This document shows positions 41,804 to 51,346 of a DNA stretch of 64,000 bases, one piece after another. The notes under the pieces were generated by a model. The model was given only the letters and a program-made list of their open reading frames with translations, was not told where the DNA came from and searched no databases. A program made the translations under genes and the position numbers. The stretch is from the NCBI GenBank assembly GCA_016721185.1, contig JADKIP010000015.1:452950-516949 (forward strand), read 5' to 3'. The stretch is from Candidatus Dechloromonas phosphorivorans (lineage in GTDB: Bacteria > Pseudomonadota > Gammaproteobacteria > Burkholderiales > Rhodocyclaceae). Position 1 is the first letter of the stretch. Each line of letters starts with the position of its first letter.

Positions 41804-44800
41804 ATCGTCGTCTGTTTGCCTGGTTACGGCTGTTTTTGCCGGTGGCATTGCTGATCGGCCTCGGCGCCTATGCCTATGTCGACAGCCACCGGGCGTCGCG
41901 TTTATCGGAGATTCGTGCCAGCGAGGCATCCAATGTCAGCATGGGCGCGGCGATGCTCGACCGGCGAACGCAGATTATTCGCCATGACCTCAATTATCTG
42001 GTGCGCCTCAATGCCATTCAGGGGGTGGCCGGGCCGGATATGGCGCGCATGGAAAAGTCATTCGTCGAGCTGCTGCGGGTCAAGCCGGTTTATGACCAGA
42101 TGCGCTGGATTGATGCCAGCGGCCAGGAATTGCTGCGGGTTGAGCTGAAGGATGGGCAGCCGTTCGTCGTCGCCAAAGACAGGTTGCAGAACAAGGCGGG
42201 GCGCTATTACCTCACTGAAACGCTAAAGCTGGCGGCGGGTGAGGTTTACATCTCGCCGATTGACCTGAATATCGAAAACGGGGCGATTGAAGTGCCGCAC
42301 AAGGCGACGCTTCGGCTCGCAACCCCACTGAGCGATGAGCAGGGGGAAAAACGCGGCATTATTGTGCTCAATTATCTGGCTGATGAAATGCTCGCCTACA
42401 TGGAGTCGGTGACCGGGCCGGTGGCTGATCACCTGATGCTGCTCAACTCCGCCAGCTATTTTATTCATGCCCCGAACCCGGCCGATGCGTGGGGTTTCAT
42501 GTTTAACGATACCTCGCGCCGGTTGTCGGCGCGTTTCCCCGACGCCTGGGCGCGTCTGGCCAACGACGATCACGGCCAGTTTGTCGATGCGCAGGGTTTG
42601 TGGACTTTTCAGTCGGTTTATCCCCTGCTGGCAGGGACATACAGCGCCCCGGCCATTCGTGGCGGTGAGCAAAATCCGCTGAACACGGCTGAGCAAACCC
42701 GCCGCTGGCGCATCGTGACGCATTTATCAACGGCGCAGCTTGATCAGATGGTTCGCGAGGGCGAAGCCCATGTTTATCTCTGGGTGCTGTTGCTGATTGG
42801 CCTGTTTGCCGGCGGCGCATTTGCCATCGTGCGCGCCAGTAGTCGAGAACGCGAGAGCGAGCGGCGCGGCAAAGTCTTTTTTGAGTCGGCAATGGTCGGC
42901 ATGGCGATGGTCTCGCTCGACAAGCAGTGGGTTGCGGTCAACCCTGCTTTATGCCGAATTTTGGGGTATTCAGCCGAGCAGTTGATGCATAAAACCTGGG
43001 CCGATGTAACGCATCCGGATGATCTGGCGGTCAGTATTGCCCACTATGACGCGCTATTAAACGGCGATGGCCTTGGTTATGAACTGGAAAAGCGCTATCT
43101 GCGCGCCGATGGCCAGGTGCTGAATGTCAGGATTGGCTCTCAGTTGGTGCGGAAGTCCAATGGCCAGCCCGATTACTTCATCGCCATTGTCGAGGATATC
43201 AGTCAGCGGATTTTGGCCGAAAAGCAAAGGCAGCAATCGCTCGAAACGCTGCGTCGATTCATCGACAACCTGCCCGGCATCGCCTACATCACGGATCACG
43301 AAACGCGGGTGCTGGTGGCCAATCGCCGCTTTCAGGAAATGCTTGGCGTGCCCCCGGCATCCTTGATTGGCCGGTTGACCGCCGATATTTTTCCCGGCGA
43401 GAGCGGCCAGAAATTCATGGCTGACGACCTGCGCATCATGGCCAGCGGCCATGCCGAGATGATTGAGGAAGCGCTGGGTGATCGGGTCTACGAAACGATC
43501 AAGTTCCCGATTCTGCACGATGCCGGGCCGCCTGAACTGGGCGGGATCACGATGGATATTACGGCGCGCAAGCAGGCTGAAATGCTGCTGGAAATGCAGG
43601 CGCGCCGTGCTACGGCTTTGCTGGCCTTGCCTGAACAAAGCGCAGTGATGGCGGAAGCCGATTTCATGCGCTACGTGCTTGATCTGGCCGAAGAGTTGAC
43701 CGGCAGCGAGATCGGTTTCATGCATTTCGTGAACGCGGAAGAAGACACGATCGAGTTGGTGGCCTGGTCGACCCGAACGCTGGCCGAGTATTGCCATGCC
43801 GCTTTCGATAACCATTACCCGATTTCCGCCGCCGGCATCTGGGCGGATGCGGCTCGCCAGAAACAGCCGGTGGTGATCAACGATTATGCCAGCGCAGAAA
43901 ACAAGGGCGGTTTGCCCGCCGGCCATTCAGCGTTAGTGCGGCTGATCAGCGTACCGGTGATGGAGGACGGCGAGGTTCGGATGATGACCGGCGTGGGTAA
44001 CAAGGCCACGCTTTACGACGCGAAGGATGTCGAAACGGTGCAGTTGCTGGGCAATGAAGCCTGGCGCATCGTGCGTCGGCAGCGGGCAGAAAAGGCGCTG
44101 CGCATCGCCAATCAGGTGGTCAATGCCAGCCCGGTTGTCTGTTTCCGCTGGGCCGCCGTCGAGGGCTGGCCGGTGGTTTTCGTGTCTGAAAATGTGCGGC
44201 AGTGGGGTTACTTGCCGGCAGATCTACTCGCTGGCCATCCTCCTTTTGCCGAACTTGTGCATCCTGATGATCTGGCCCGGGTGGTTGATGAGGTGACGAG
44301 CAATACGGCCGCTGGTTGCGCCGGTTACGAGCAGGAGTACCGGATTGTTACGCCGGAAAATCAGCTCATTTGGGTGGTTGACCGTACCAATGTGCTGCGC
44401 GATGCCGAGGGCAAGGTGGTGTTTTACGATGGCGTATTGACCGACATCACCGAGCGCAAGAAGCAGCAACTCACGCTGGCCCGCAACCTGAGCGAGCAAC
44501 GCGAACTGAACCGGCGGCTGGAAGAGGCGCATAGCCAGTTGTTGCAGTCGGAAAAAATGGCGTCAATCGGCCAGTTGGCGGCGGGTATTGCCCATGAGTT
44601 GAACAACCCGATCGGCTTTGTCCATTCCAATCTCGGGACGCTCGATGGTTACGTCCGTGACCTGATGGAAATCATCGATGCCTACGAACTGCTGGCGAAG
44701 AGTCAATGCGCCGAGAACCCGTTGCTTGATAAGGTGATGCAGCTGCGCGAGGAGCGGGATTTCAGTTTCATGCGCGACGATATTGTCCAATTGATGCATG

Positions 44801-45363
44801 AATCGAAAGACGGCCTTGGCCGCGTCCGGCGCATCGTTCAGGATTTGAAGAATTTTTCGCATGTCAGCGAGCAGGAATGGCAATGGGCCGACCTGCACGA
44901 AGGGCTGAATTCGACCCTCAATATTGTCTGGAACGAGTTGAAGTACAAGTGCAAGGTGGTCAAGGAATACGGCGACTTACCGAAGACCCATTGCATGATC
45001 TCGCAACTGAATCAGGTGTTCATGAACCTGCTGGTCAACGCCGGCCATGCGATTGAAACGCAGGGCACGATTACGCTGCGCACCGCCCGGCGGGGTGAGC
45101 ACGAGGTTTGTGTCGAGGTGATCGACACCGGCAAGGGCATTGCGCCGGAGCATCTGACACGCATTTTCGAGCCCTTCTTCACGACCAAGCCGGTCGGCAA
45201 GGGGACGGGCCTCGGCCTGTCGCTCTCTTACGGCATTATCAATAAACATAACGGACGCTTTGAGGTCGAGAGCACCCTCGGTCAGGGCACAACTTTCCGC
45301 GTCATTATTCCGATCAATCAGGACGCCGGCACTGCCGGCCCGTCTCCGGAGGCTCTTGTATGA
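41800..45363 (+). CDS. Sensor histidine kinase with Cache, PAS and GAF domains
   Basis: 1187 residues. TM helix at about 8-28, a Cache-type periplasmic domain (about 50-310; VYDQMRWIDASGQELLRVEL), TM helix at about 326-346, PAS (360-475), PAS (485-600), GAF (605-765; SEIGFMHFVNAEEDTIELVAWS), PAS (770-890), then HisKA with His932 in GIAHELNNPIGF and an HATPase (EVIDTGKGIAPEHLTRIFEPFFTTKPVGKGTGLGLSLS, pieces). The HELNNP type of phospho-acceptor site is that of NtrB-like/HPK4 kinases. ATGA overlaps join it to the genes on both sides; the following REC-HD-GYP protein is its likely target. Confidence 0.9.
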   Translation: MNRRLFAWLRLFLPVALLIGLGAYAYVDSHRASRLSEIRASEASNVSMGAAMLDRRTQIIRHDLNYLVRLNAIQGVAGPDMARMEKSFVELLRVKPVYDQMRWIDASGQELLRVELKDGQPFVVAKDRLQNKAGRYYLTETLKLAAGEVYISPIDLNIENGAIEVPHKATLRLATPLSDEQGEKRGIIVLNYLADEMLAYMESVTGPVADHLMLLNSASYFIHAPNPADAWGFMFNDTSRRLSARFPDAWARLANDDHGQFVDAQGLWTFQSVYPLLAGTYSAPAIRGGEQNPLNTAEQTRRWRIVTHLSTAQLDQMVREGEAHVYLWVLLLIGLFAGGAFAIVRASSRERESERRGKVFFESAMVGMAMVSLDKQWVAVNPALCRILGYSAEQLMHKTWADVTHPDDLAVSIAHYDALLNGDGLGYELEKRYLRADGQVLNVRIGSQLVRKSNGQPDYFIAIVEDISQRILAEKQRQQSLETLRRFIDNLPGIAYITDHETRVLVANRRFQEMLGVPPASLIGRLTADIFPGESGQKFMADDLRIMASGHAEMIEEALGDRVYETIKFPILHDAGPPELGGITMDITARKQAEMLLEMQARRATALLALPEQSAVMAEADFMRYVLDLAEELTGSEIGFMHFVNAEEDTIELVAWSTRTLAEYCHAAFDNHYPISAAGIWADAARQKQPVVINDYASAENKGGLPAGHSALVRLISVPVMEDGEVRMMTGVGNKATLYDAKDVETVQLLGNEAWRIVRRQRAEKALRIANQVVNASPVVCFRWAAVEGWPVVFVSENVRQWGYLPADLLAGHPPFAELVHPDDLARVVDEVTSNTAAGCAGYEQEYRIVTPENQLIWVVDRTNVLRDAEGKVVFYDGVLTDITERKKQQLTLARNLSEQRELNRRLEEAHSQLLQSEKMASIGQLAAGIAHELNNPIGFVHSNLGTLDGYVRDLMEIIDAYELLAKSQCAENPLLDKVMQLREERDFSFMRDDIVQLMHESKDGLGRVRRIVQDLKNFSHVSEQEWQWADLHEGLNSTLNIVWNELKYKCKVVKEYGDLPKTHCMISQLNQVFMNLLVNAGHAIETQGTITLRTARRGEHEVCVEVIDTGKGIAPEHLTRIFEPFFTTKPVGKGTGLGLSLSYGIINKHNGRFEVESTLGQGTTFRVIIPINQDAGTAGPSPEALV

Positions 45364-46676
45364 GCGAAACGCTCGCCCCCGCCACGTTGTTGTTCGTCGA
45401 TGACGAACCGGGCATTCTTTCTTCCCTGCGTCGTCTTTTCCGTCCGCACGGTTATCGCATTCTGGTCGCCGAAAGCGGCGCGCTGGGTTTGGCCGAACTG
45501 GAAAAAACACCGGTCGATCTGGTGATTTCAGACATGCGCATGCCGGAGATGGACGGCGCGACTTTTCTCAAGGCGGTGCGCCAGCGCTGGCCGGATACGG
45601 TGCGTATTCTGCTGACCGGTTACGCCGATGTGACCTCAACCGTGGCGGCGATTAACGAGGGCGAAATTTATCGTTATGTCTCCAAACCCTGGGACGACAA
45701 CGAAATCGTCAACACGGTGCGCGAGGCTTTGGAGCGTTACCGCCTGAAGCAGGAGAACCTGCGCCTGACGGCACTGACCCAGTCCCAGAACGAGGAATTG
45801 AAAGGGTTGAATGCCAGCCTTGAGCAAAAAGTGGCCGAGCGCACTGCCGAGTTGCGCCAGGCCTTGAGCTTTGTCGAGCAGTCCCACGGTGAACTGAAAA
45901 AATCCTTCCTGACCAGCGTCCAGGTTTTTGCCGGCCTGATCGAATTGCGTAGCGGCCCGGCCGGTAGTCGTCTGGCCGGTCATGGCCGGCGGGTGGCCGA
46001 CATGGCGCGCAACCTGGCGCAACGCCTCGGCATGGGTGATGTCGAGGTGCAGAACATCATGCTGGCCGGTTTGCTGCACGATGTCGGCAAGATGGGTTTG
46101 CCCGACGATTTGCTCGGCAAGGCATTCAATACGCTGAGCCAGGATCAGCGGGCGCTGGTGATGAAGCACCCGGTGATTGGTCAGAATATCCTGATCGCCA
46201 TCGACAAATTCAAGGATGCGGCGATTCTGGTGCGCCATCATCATGAATCGTTTGACGGCAATGGCTACCCGGATCGTCTGGCCGGCATGTCCATCCCGCA
46301 GGGCAGCCGTATTCTGGCCGTGGTCAATGACTATGATTCACTGCAGATCGGCACGCTGGTACAGCGGCCATTGCGCCCGGAAGAGGCGCTGGCCTTTATC
46401 GCTGACAACCGCGGCAAGCGTTACGACCCGGCTACGGTCGACGCCTTTTTGAAGCTGATTTCCGAGACGCGGAAAACTGTGCCGACCGAAGTGCCTCTAC
46501 GCACCATGCACCTCAAGCCGGGCATGGTGGTCAGCCGCGATCTGCCGCACCGCGATGGCTATCTGCTGCTGGCCAAGGGCAGCGTATTGACCGGCGATAT
46601 CATTGGTCAGCTGGTCAAACTTGAACAAAGCGAGCAGCAAACGCTGACGCTCTATATCCGCCAGGAGGAAAAATGA
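45360..46676 (+). CDS. Response regulator with HD-GYP domain (predicted c-di-GMP phosphodiesterase)
   Basis: 438 residues: receiver domain with Asp58 (VISDMRMPEMDG), a coiled coil (about 130-185), and an HD-GYP domain. Catalytic motifs are intact: HDVGKMGLP (His240-Asp241), HPVIGQNIL, HHHESFDGNGYPDRLAG, and a C-terminal extension of about 80 residues. HD-GYP enzymes hydrolyse c-di-GMP to pGpG or GMP. Coupled by ATGA overlaps to the kinase before and the receiver protein after. Confidence 0.92.
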   Translation: MSETLAPATLLFVDDEPGILSSLRRLFRPHGYRILVAESGALGLAELEKTPVDLVISDMRMPEMDGATFLKAVRQRWPDTVRILLTGYADVTSTVAAINEGEIYRYVSKPWDDNEIVNTVREALERYRLKQENLRLTALTQSQNEELKGLNASLEQKVAERTAELRQALSFVEQSHGELKKSFLTSVQVFAGLIELRSGPAGSRLAGHGRRVADMARNLAQRLGMGDVEVQNIMLAGLLHDVGKMGLPDDLLGKAFNTLSQDQRALVMKHPVIGQNILIAIDKFKDAAILVRHHHESFDGNGYPDRLAGMSIPQGSRILAVVNDYDSLQIGTLVQRPLRPEEALAFIADNRGKRYDPATVDAFLKLISETRKTVPTEVPLRTMHLKPGMVVSRDLPHRDGYLLLAKGSVLTGDIIGQLVKLEQSEQQTLTLYIRQEEK

Positions 46677-47239
46677 GCCGCATCATGATCGTCGATGATG
46701 AGGAGTCCATCCTCAAAGCCTTGCGCCGCGTACTGCGCATCGCGCCCTGCGTTTATGGCAACAAGAGTTTCAGCCTGGAAGTCGAGGCGTTCAGCTCGCC
46801 TGCAGAGGCGCTGGAGCGCGCCCGCCACGAAACGTTTGACTTGTTCATCAGCGATTTCCGCATGCCGGAAATGGATGGCATCGAGTTTCTCAAGGGTGCC
46901 AAGGCGTTGCAGCCCGATGCGGCGCGGCTGATTCTTTCCGGCTACGCCGATCTCAATGCGCTGCTGCGGGCGGTCAATGAGGTTGGCATCGAACGCTTTA
47001 TCGGCAAGCCGTGGAACGATTACGAGCTGATGTCGGCGATTGGCCAGGCGCTGGCCCATCGCGAGCTGCTCATGGAAAACCGCGAGCTGGCCAATCTGGT
47101 GCGCCTGGAAATGGGCGACAAGACCGCGGAGCAAGTCGAAGCCGAGCGCCTCGAATCCATCGAGCCGGGGATTACCGAGGTCAATTGGGGGCCGGATGGC
47201 TCGGTGTTGCTCGACCCCGAGTTTCAGCCCAAGGACTGA
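46673..47239 (+). CDS. Response regulator with short C-terminal tail
   Basis: 188 residues: one receiver domain with phospho-acceptor Asp61 (LFISDFRMPEMDG), conserved Lys in FIGKPWNDYEL, and a helical, acidic tail of about 55 residues with no known output domain. Several receivers in this operon share the GKPWND/TKPWDD ending, so they belong to one subfamily. Likely a phosphotransfer or protein-interaction partner of the neighbouring GTPase. ATGA overlap upstream. Confidence 0.87.
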   Translation: MSRIMIVDDEESILKALRRVLRIAPCVYGNKSFSLEVEAFSSPAEALERARHETFDLFISDFRMPEMDGIEFLKGAKALQPDAARLILSGYADLNALLRAVNEVGIERFIGKPWNDYELMSAIGQALAHRELLMENRELANLVRLEMGDKTAEQVEAERLESIEPGITEVNWGPDGSVLLDPEFQPKD

Positions 47240-47242
47240 GTC

Positions 47243-47886
47243 ATGTCCGAGCGCGAAAATAACAGCCTGACCTTCAAGCTGGTCTATTACGGCCCGGCGC
47301 AGAGCGGCAAGACGACCAATCTGCTGCGCCTGCACGAAGAGCTTTCGCCCGAGCTCAAGGGCGAGGTGATGACGATGGAAACCAAGGATGACCGGACGCT
47401 GTTTTTCGATCTGCTGCCGCTCGGTTTTCGCGCCCCTTCAGGTTTGCTGATCAAGTTCCGGATTTTTACCGTGCCCGGCCAGGTAGCGCACGACGGCACG
47501 CGCAAGGCGGTTCTGTCGCGGGCCGACGGGATTGTTTTTGTCGCGGACTCGGATCGTTCGCAGGAAACCAATAACGGTGAATCTTTCCAGAGTCTGGCTG
47601 AAAACTGCCACCGGGTCGGGCTGGATTTCGAGCACATGCCGCTGGTGGTTCAATTCAATAAATGCGACTTACCGAGCGCCGTGCCGGCAGCGGAAATTCG
47701 CGAGCGCTGGTCGGCGGCGCCCTGGCCGCTGGTTTTGCCGTGGCCTTGAACGGGCAGGGTGTTGAGCCCACCTTCGAGGCCTTGCTGCGCGCCTTGTATC
47801 AGCATCACGTTGAGGCGCTGGCACTGGCTGCGGTGCACGGCCTGAATGAGGCAGATTTTGTCGCCGGTGCCTTGGGGCGGAAATGA
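47243..47886 (+). CDS. MglA-like small GTPase (frameshifted near 47.74 kb)
   Basis: About 213 residues after restoring the frame. N-terminal LTFKLVYYGPAQSGKTTNLLRLH holds the P-loop (GPAQSGKTT), METKDDRTLFFDLLPL is switch I, FTVPGQVAHDGTRKAVL switch II and VQFNKCDLP the NKxD guanine motif. This matches MglA-like GTPases, which control polarity and motility systems in other bacteria. The frame changes between about 47728 and 47745 (from APWPLVL to NGQGVEPTFEALL), one base. Its stop overlaps the next kinase gene start. Next to a GspE/PilB-like ATPase gene, a link to pilus or secretion ATPase control is plausible. Confidence 0.8.
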
Positions 47887-49112
47887 GCGATTTCGGCTTC
47901 GATCACGAGTGGCATCTCGGCGAATTGCTCGACGGCGCGGCGCTGGCCCGGCTGGGCTCGGCCCTGAGCGAATTGCTGGCGGGTGATCTGGCTATTCTCG
48001 ACTACGACGAAACCCTGCTTTGGGGCGTGCTCGCGCCCGCCGCCCGGCGGCAGCCGCTGGTGCTGGAACTTGAGCCGATTGGCTTCATTGCCAGCGCCGC
48101 GCCCAGTGGGGCGGTCAGTGCGGCGGCCTTGGTCGGGGCCGGCCAGTTGTTCACCGCCTTGTTGCGCGCCGAATCTCGCTTCAAGATGGCTTCAACGCTG
48201 CATCTTGAAGCGGTGGCTGAAGATTTCGAGTCGCTGAAACGCTCGCATGCCCGCTTGCTCGAATCCGAAACCCGTTACCGCAAGCTCGCCGAGGAGCTGG
48301 AGGCGCGGGTCAAGGCACAGGTCGCGGAACTGGAAGAGCGCCAGCAGATGCTCTATGAGGCCGAAAAACTCGCCTCAGTCGGCCAACTGGCCGCCGGCAT
48401 GGCGCACGAAATCAATAATCCGCTCGGCTTTGTGCGGAGCAACCTGAATACTTTCAAGGATTACCTGGCTAAATTCACCCAGCTCAAGACGCGCCTGGCT
48501 GAGGGTGGTGCCGGCTGGGAAAGCGTTTGGGATCAACTCGATCTCGATTTCACGCTGGAAGATGGTGTCGATCTGCTCAGCGAAAGCACCAAAGGGGTCG
48601 ACCGGATTGCCCGCATCGTCAGTGATTTAAAGAGCTTTTCCAACGTTGACCGCGCCACTGAAGAATTCACCGACATCAATACCTGTCTGCGTCATGCCGC
48701 CAGCGTGCTTGAAAGCCAGTTACCGCCCGGTATCAGCCTCAAGCTTGATCTTTTGCCGCTGCCCAGTTTGATCTGCCTGCCCGGCCACCTCAACCAGCTT
48801 TTTTTCAGCTTGCTGCGCAACGGCGTGCAGGCGATTCAGGATGCCGGCCGGCCGGGCGTCGTGCGGATCAGCAGCGTTGCCGACGACGTGGGCGTGACGG
48901 TGCAGATTCACGATGACGGGATCGGCATGAATCCCGATCAGCTTGACCGGGCGTTCCAGCCTTTCTTCACCACCCGCGCGGTGGGGGCGGGCGCCGGGCT
49001 TGGCTTGTCGACGGCGCGCAATATTGTGCTTGCCCACAGCGGCCGCATCGAACTCGCGAGCGCGCCGGATGTCGGGACCACCGTGACCGTCTTTTTCCCG
49101 ATACCGTTATGA
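47883..49112 (+). CDS. Cytoplasmic sensor histidine kinase
   Basis: 409 residues, no membrane segment. The N-terminal about 100 residues resemble a small ligand or dimer domain (not recognised; possibly Roadblock-like, which would suit its GTPase neighbour). A coiled coil (about 105-160) precedes HisKA with His175 in GMAHEINNPLGF and an HATPase (IHDDGIGM, GAGAGLGLSTARNIV). Starts by ATGA overlap with the GTPase gene and ends in an ATGA overlap with the next receiver gene. Confidence 0.88.
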   Translation: MSDFGFDHEWHLGELLDGAALARLGSALSELLAGDLAILDYDETLLWGVLAPAARRQPLVLELEPIGFIASAAPSGAVSAAALVGAGQLFTALLRAESRFKMASTLHLEAVAEDFESLKRSHARLLESETRYRKLAEELEARVKAQVAELEERQQMLYEAEKLASVGQLAAGMAHEINNPLGFVRSNLNTFKDYLAKFTQLKTRLAEGGAGWESVWDQLDLDFTLEDGVDLLSESTKGVDRIARIVSDLKSFSNVDRATEEFTDINTCLRHAASVLESQLPPGISLKLDLLPLPSLICLPGHLNQLFFSLLRNGVQAIQDAGRPGVVRISSVADDVGVTVQIHDDGIGMNPDQLDRAFQPFFTTRAVGAGAGLGLSTARNIVLAHSGRIELASAPDVGTTVTVFFPIPL

Positions 49113-49849
49113 CCGATTACGCCAGCCTTTTTACCGGTAAAACAGGTGCACCGCAGGCGCCGGCAACGCATTTGACCCCGCCGAAATATCGACTGCTGCT
49201 GGTGGATGATGAATTGGGCATCGTCAAGGCCCTGACCCGGGTTTTTCGTCAGGAAAACTACGAGGTGATCACTGCCGGCAGCGGCAAGGAGGCGCTCGAA
49301 AAGCTGGCGCAGGGGCCGGTGCATCTGGTTATCAGCGATTTCATGATGCCTGGCATGAACGGTGCACAGTTCCTGCATGAGGTGAAACTGCGCTCGCCCG
49401 AGACGATCCGCATCATGCTCACCGGCCACGCCAACACCGACGCGGTGATGGGGGCGATCAACGAAGGCGCGGTCTATAAATTCATTCTCAAGCCGTGGAA
49501 CGACGATGATCTGCGCGTCACCGTGGCGCTGGCGCTCGAGCAATTCGACCTGATCGCCCGCAACAAGGTGCTGAAAACCGAGAACGCGCAGAAGACCAAG
49601 GAAATTTCGGCGCTCTCGAAGCTGGCGGCGACGCATCGCAGCCGGCTCGGCATCATGCTACACAAAAAGAATCTGCTCTCATCCGCCCAATTGCAGGAAT
49701 TAACCCTGCTGCAGGAGCGCCGCAAGGAGCCGCTGATCGCGCTGTTGCTGGAAAAAGACTGGGTGAATGAGCGCCATATCCGCGAGTTGTTGAAGAAGGA
49801 CATGCTGATCGAGGAGGTGCAGTTGCCGGAGTTTCGCGTTGACCGGTGA
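49109..49849 (+). CDS. Response regulator fused to a GspE/PilB N-terminal (MshEN-like) domain
   Basis: Receiver with Asp77 (LVISDFMMPGMNG), linker helix (about 165-190), then 'LGIMLHKKNLLSSAQLQEL' and 'LEKDWVNERHIRELL', the two-helix repeat seen at the N-terminus of GspE/PilB/MshE ATPases, which binds c-di-GMP in some members. The stop at 49847-49849 falls inside that domain, and the missing half (VELIPAQFL..QLVVPL) begins immediately in the next gene. Restoring one C in gacc/ggtg gives a continuous VDPVMVELIP, so I think this and the ATPase are one REC-ATPase polypeptide. Confidence 0.8.
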   Translation: MTDYASLFTGKTGAPQAPATHLTPPKYRLLLVDDELGIVKALTRVFRQENYEVITAGSGKEALEKLAQGPVHLVISDFMMPGMNGAQFLHEVKLRSPETIRIMLTGHANTDAVMGAINEGAVYKFILKPWNDDDLRVTVALALEQFDLIARNKVLKTENAQKTKEISALSKLAATHRSRLGIMLHKKNLLSSAQLQELTLLQERRKEPLIALLLEKDWVNERHIRELLKKDMLIEEVQLPEFRVDR

Positions 49850-51344
49850 TGGTCGAGCTGATTCCCGCACAGTTTTTGCCAGCGCCAACTGGTGGTGCCG
49901 CTCAAGCTGGATGGCAAACGCCTGCTGCTTTGCATGGCCGACCCGCTCGATGAAGGGCTGATCGAGGAAGTGCGCTTCACCGCTGGGCTGGACCTGAATG
50001 TTGTCACGGCCGACATCGCGGCCATTCGCAAGAAAATCGCTGAAATTTACGGTGGCGGCGATGTTGATTTCAAGGAGCTCGAAACTCTTGTCGGCTCACC
50101 CGATCCCTACGAAGGGATCGAGATCGTCATTGAGGACGACGATGTCGCCAAGCTGGAGGATTTGCTGCGCGATACCGAATCGCCGCCGGCGATCCGCATT
50201 GCCAACGCGATCATCATTGAGGCGATCCGGCTCGGTGCTTCCGACATCCATATTCAGCCGCGCACCAAGAGCGTCGTCGTGCGCTACCGGATTGACGGGG
50301 TGCTGATCGACAAGATCCATATCCCGCACCAGATGCATCAGTCGCTGGTTTCGCGCCTGAAAATTATGTCGGAACTCGATATTTCCGAGCGCCGCCGGCG
50401 CAGGATGGCGGATTACGGTCAAGACGCCGATGCGCATGGTCGATCTGCGCATTTCCACCTTGCCGACGATCAACGGTGAAAAAGTTGTGATGCGGATTCT
50501 CGACCGCAATTCTGCAGTGCACGGCCTGGAAAAGCTGGGTTTCTCGCCACTCGATCTGGCCCGCGTTAACGACATGGTGGCGCGGCCGCAAGGCATCATT
50601 CTGGCTACCGGGCCGACCGGCAGCGGCAAGACGACGACACTGTATTCCTTGCTGCAACACGATGCGACGCCGGAAAAAAATTACGTCACGATCGAAGATC
50701 CAGTCGAGTATTACCTCGATATGGCCGGGCAGGTGCTGGTCCGCGAGAAAATCGGCCTGACTTTTCCGAACATTCTCCGCGCCCTGCTGCGCCAGGATCC
50801 GGATGTGGTTCTGCTCGGTGAAATCCGTGATTTTGAAACCGCCGAGTCGCATTTCATGCCGCCTTGACCGGCCACCTGGTCTATTCGACGCTGCACACCA
50901 ACTCGGCGATTGCGACGATCGCCCGTCTGTTCGATCTCGGCCTCAAACCCTATGTCGTGGCCACCGCGCTGGAGGCATCATTGCCCAGCGACTGGTTCGT
51001 CAGGTTTGCCGGTTTGTCAGGAGGAGGTGGCGGTTGATATAGCACTGCGCGACCGCCTGGGCCGGGCTTTTTCCTCGATTGAGCGGGTTCACCGTGGCAA
51101 AGGATGCAGCAATTGTCATTGCTCCGGTTACAAGGGGCGGGCCGGGCTTCATGAGGTTTTGACACTGGATGATGATCTGCGTGACCGGATCGGCAGCGGC
51201 GCCAGCGTGCTCGAAATTCGCAAGGCGGTGCGCCAGAAGGGCTTGCGCGGCATTGCCCATCACAGCGTCGAAAGAGTGCAGGCGGGGGCAACCAGCCTGG
51301 AAGAAATATTGCGCGTGCTCGGCCCGCAGGCCGGAGAGGATTGA
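49849..51344 (+). CDS. GspE/PilB-family secretion or pilus ATPase, several frameshifts
   Basis: Reconstructed from four frames. Order: second half of the N-terminal domain (LIPAQFL, QLVVPLKLDGKRLLLCMADP), N2 domain (AIRIANAIIIEAIRLGASDIHIQP), ATPase with Walker A ATGPTGSGKTTTLYSLL, Asp box TIEDPVEYYLD, Walker B DPDVVLLGEIRDFETAE, the His box TGHLVYSTLHTN, and C-terminal zinc-binding Cys pairs (QVCRF..., GCSNCHCSGYKGRAGLHEVL). One-base faults lie near 49880, 50411, 50849, 50972 and 51011; most are lost bases in GG or TTTT runs. Hexameric ATPases of this family drive type II secretion or type IV pili. No other T2SS/T4P genes are nearby. Confidence 0.8.
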
Positions 51345-51346
51345 CC

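Noticed and set aside
50849..51011. Programmed frameshifting in the GspE-like gene
   Set aside because: Several separate faults in plain homopolymers, shared by all genes around it, are better explained as sequence errors.
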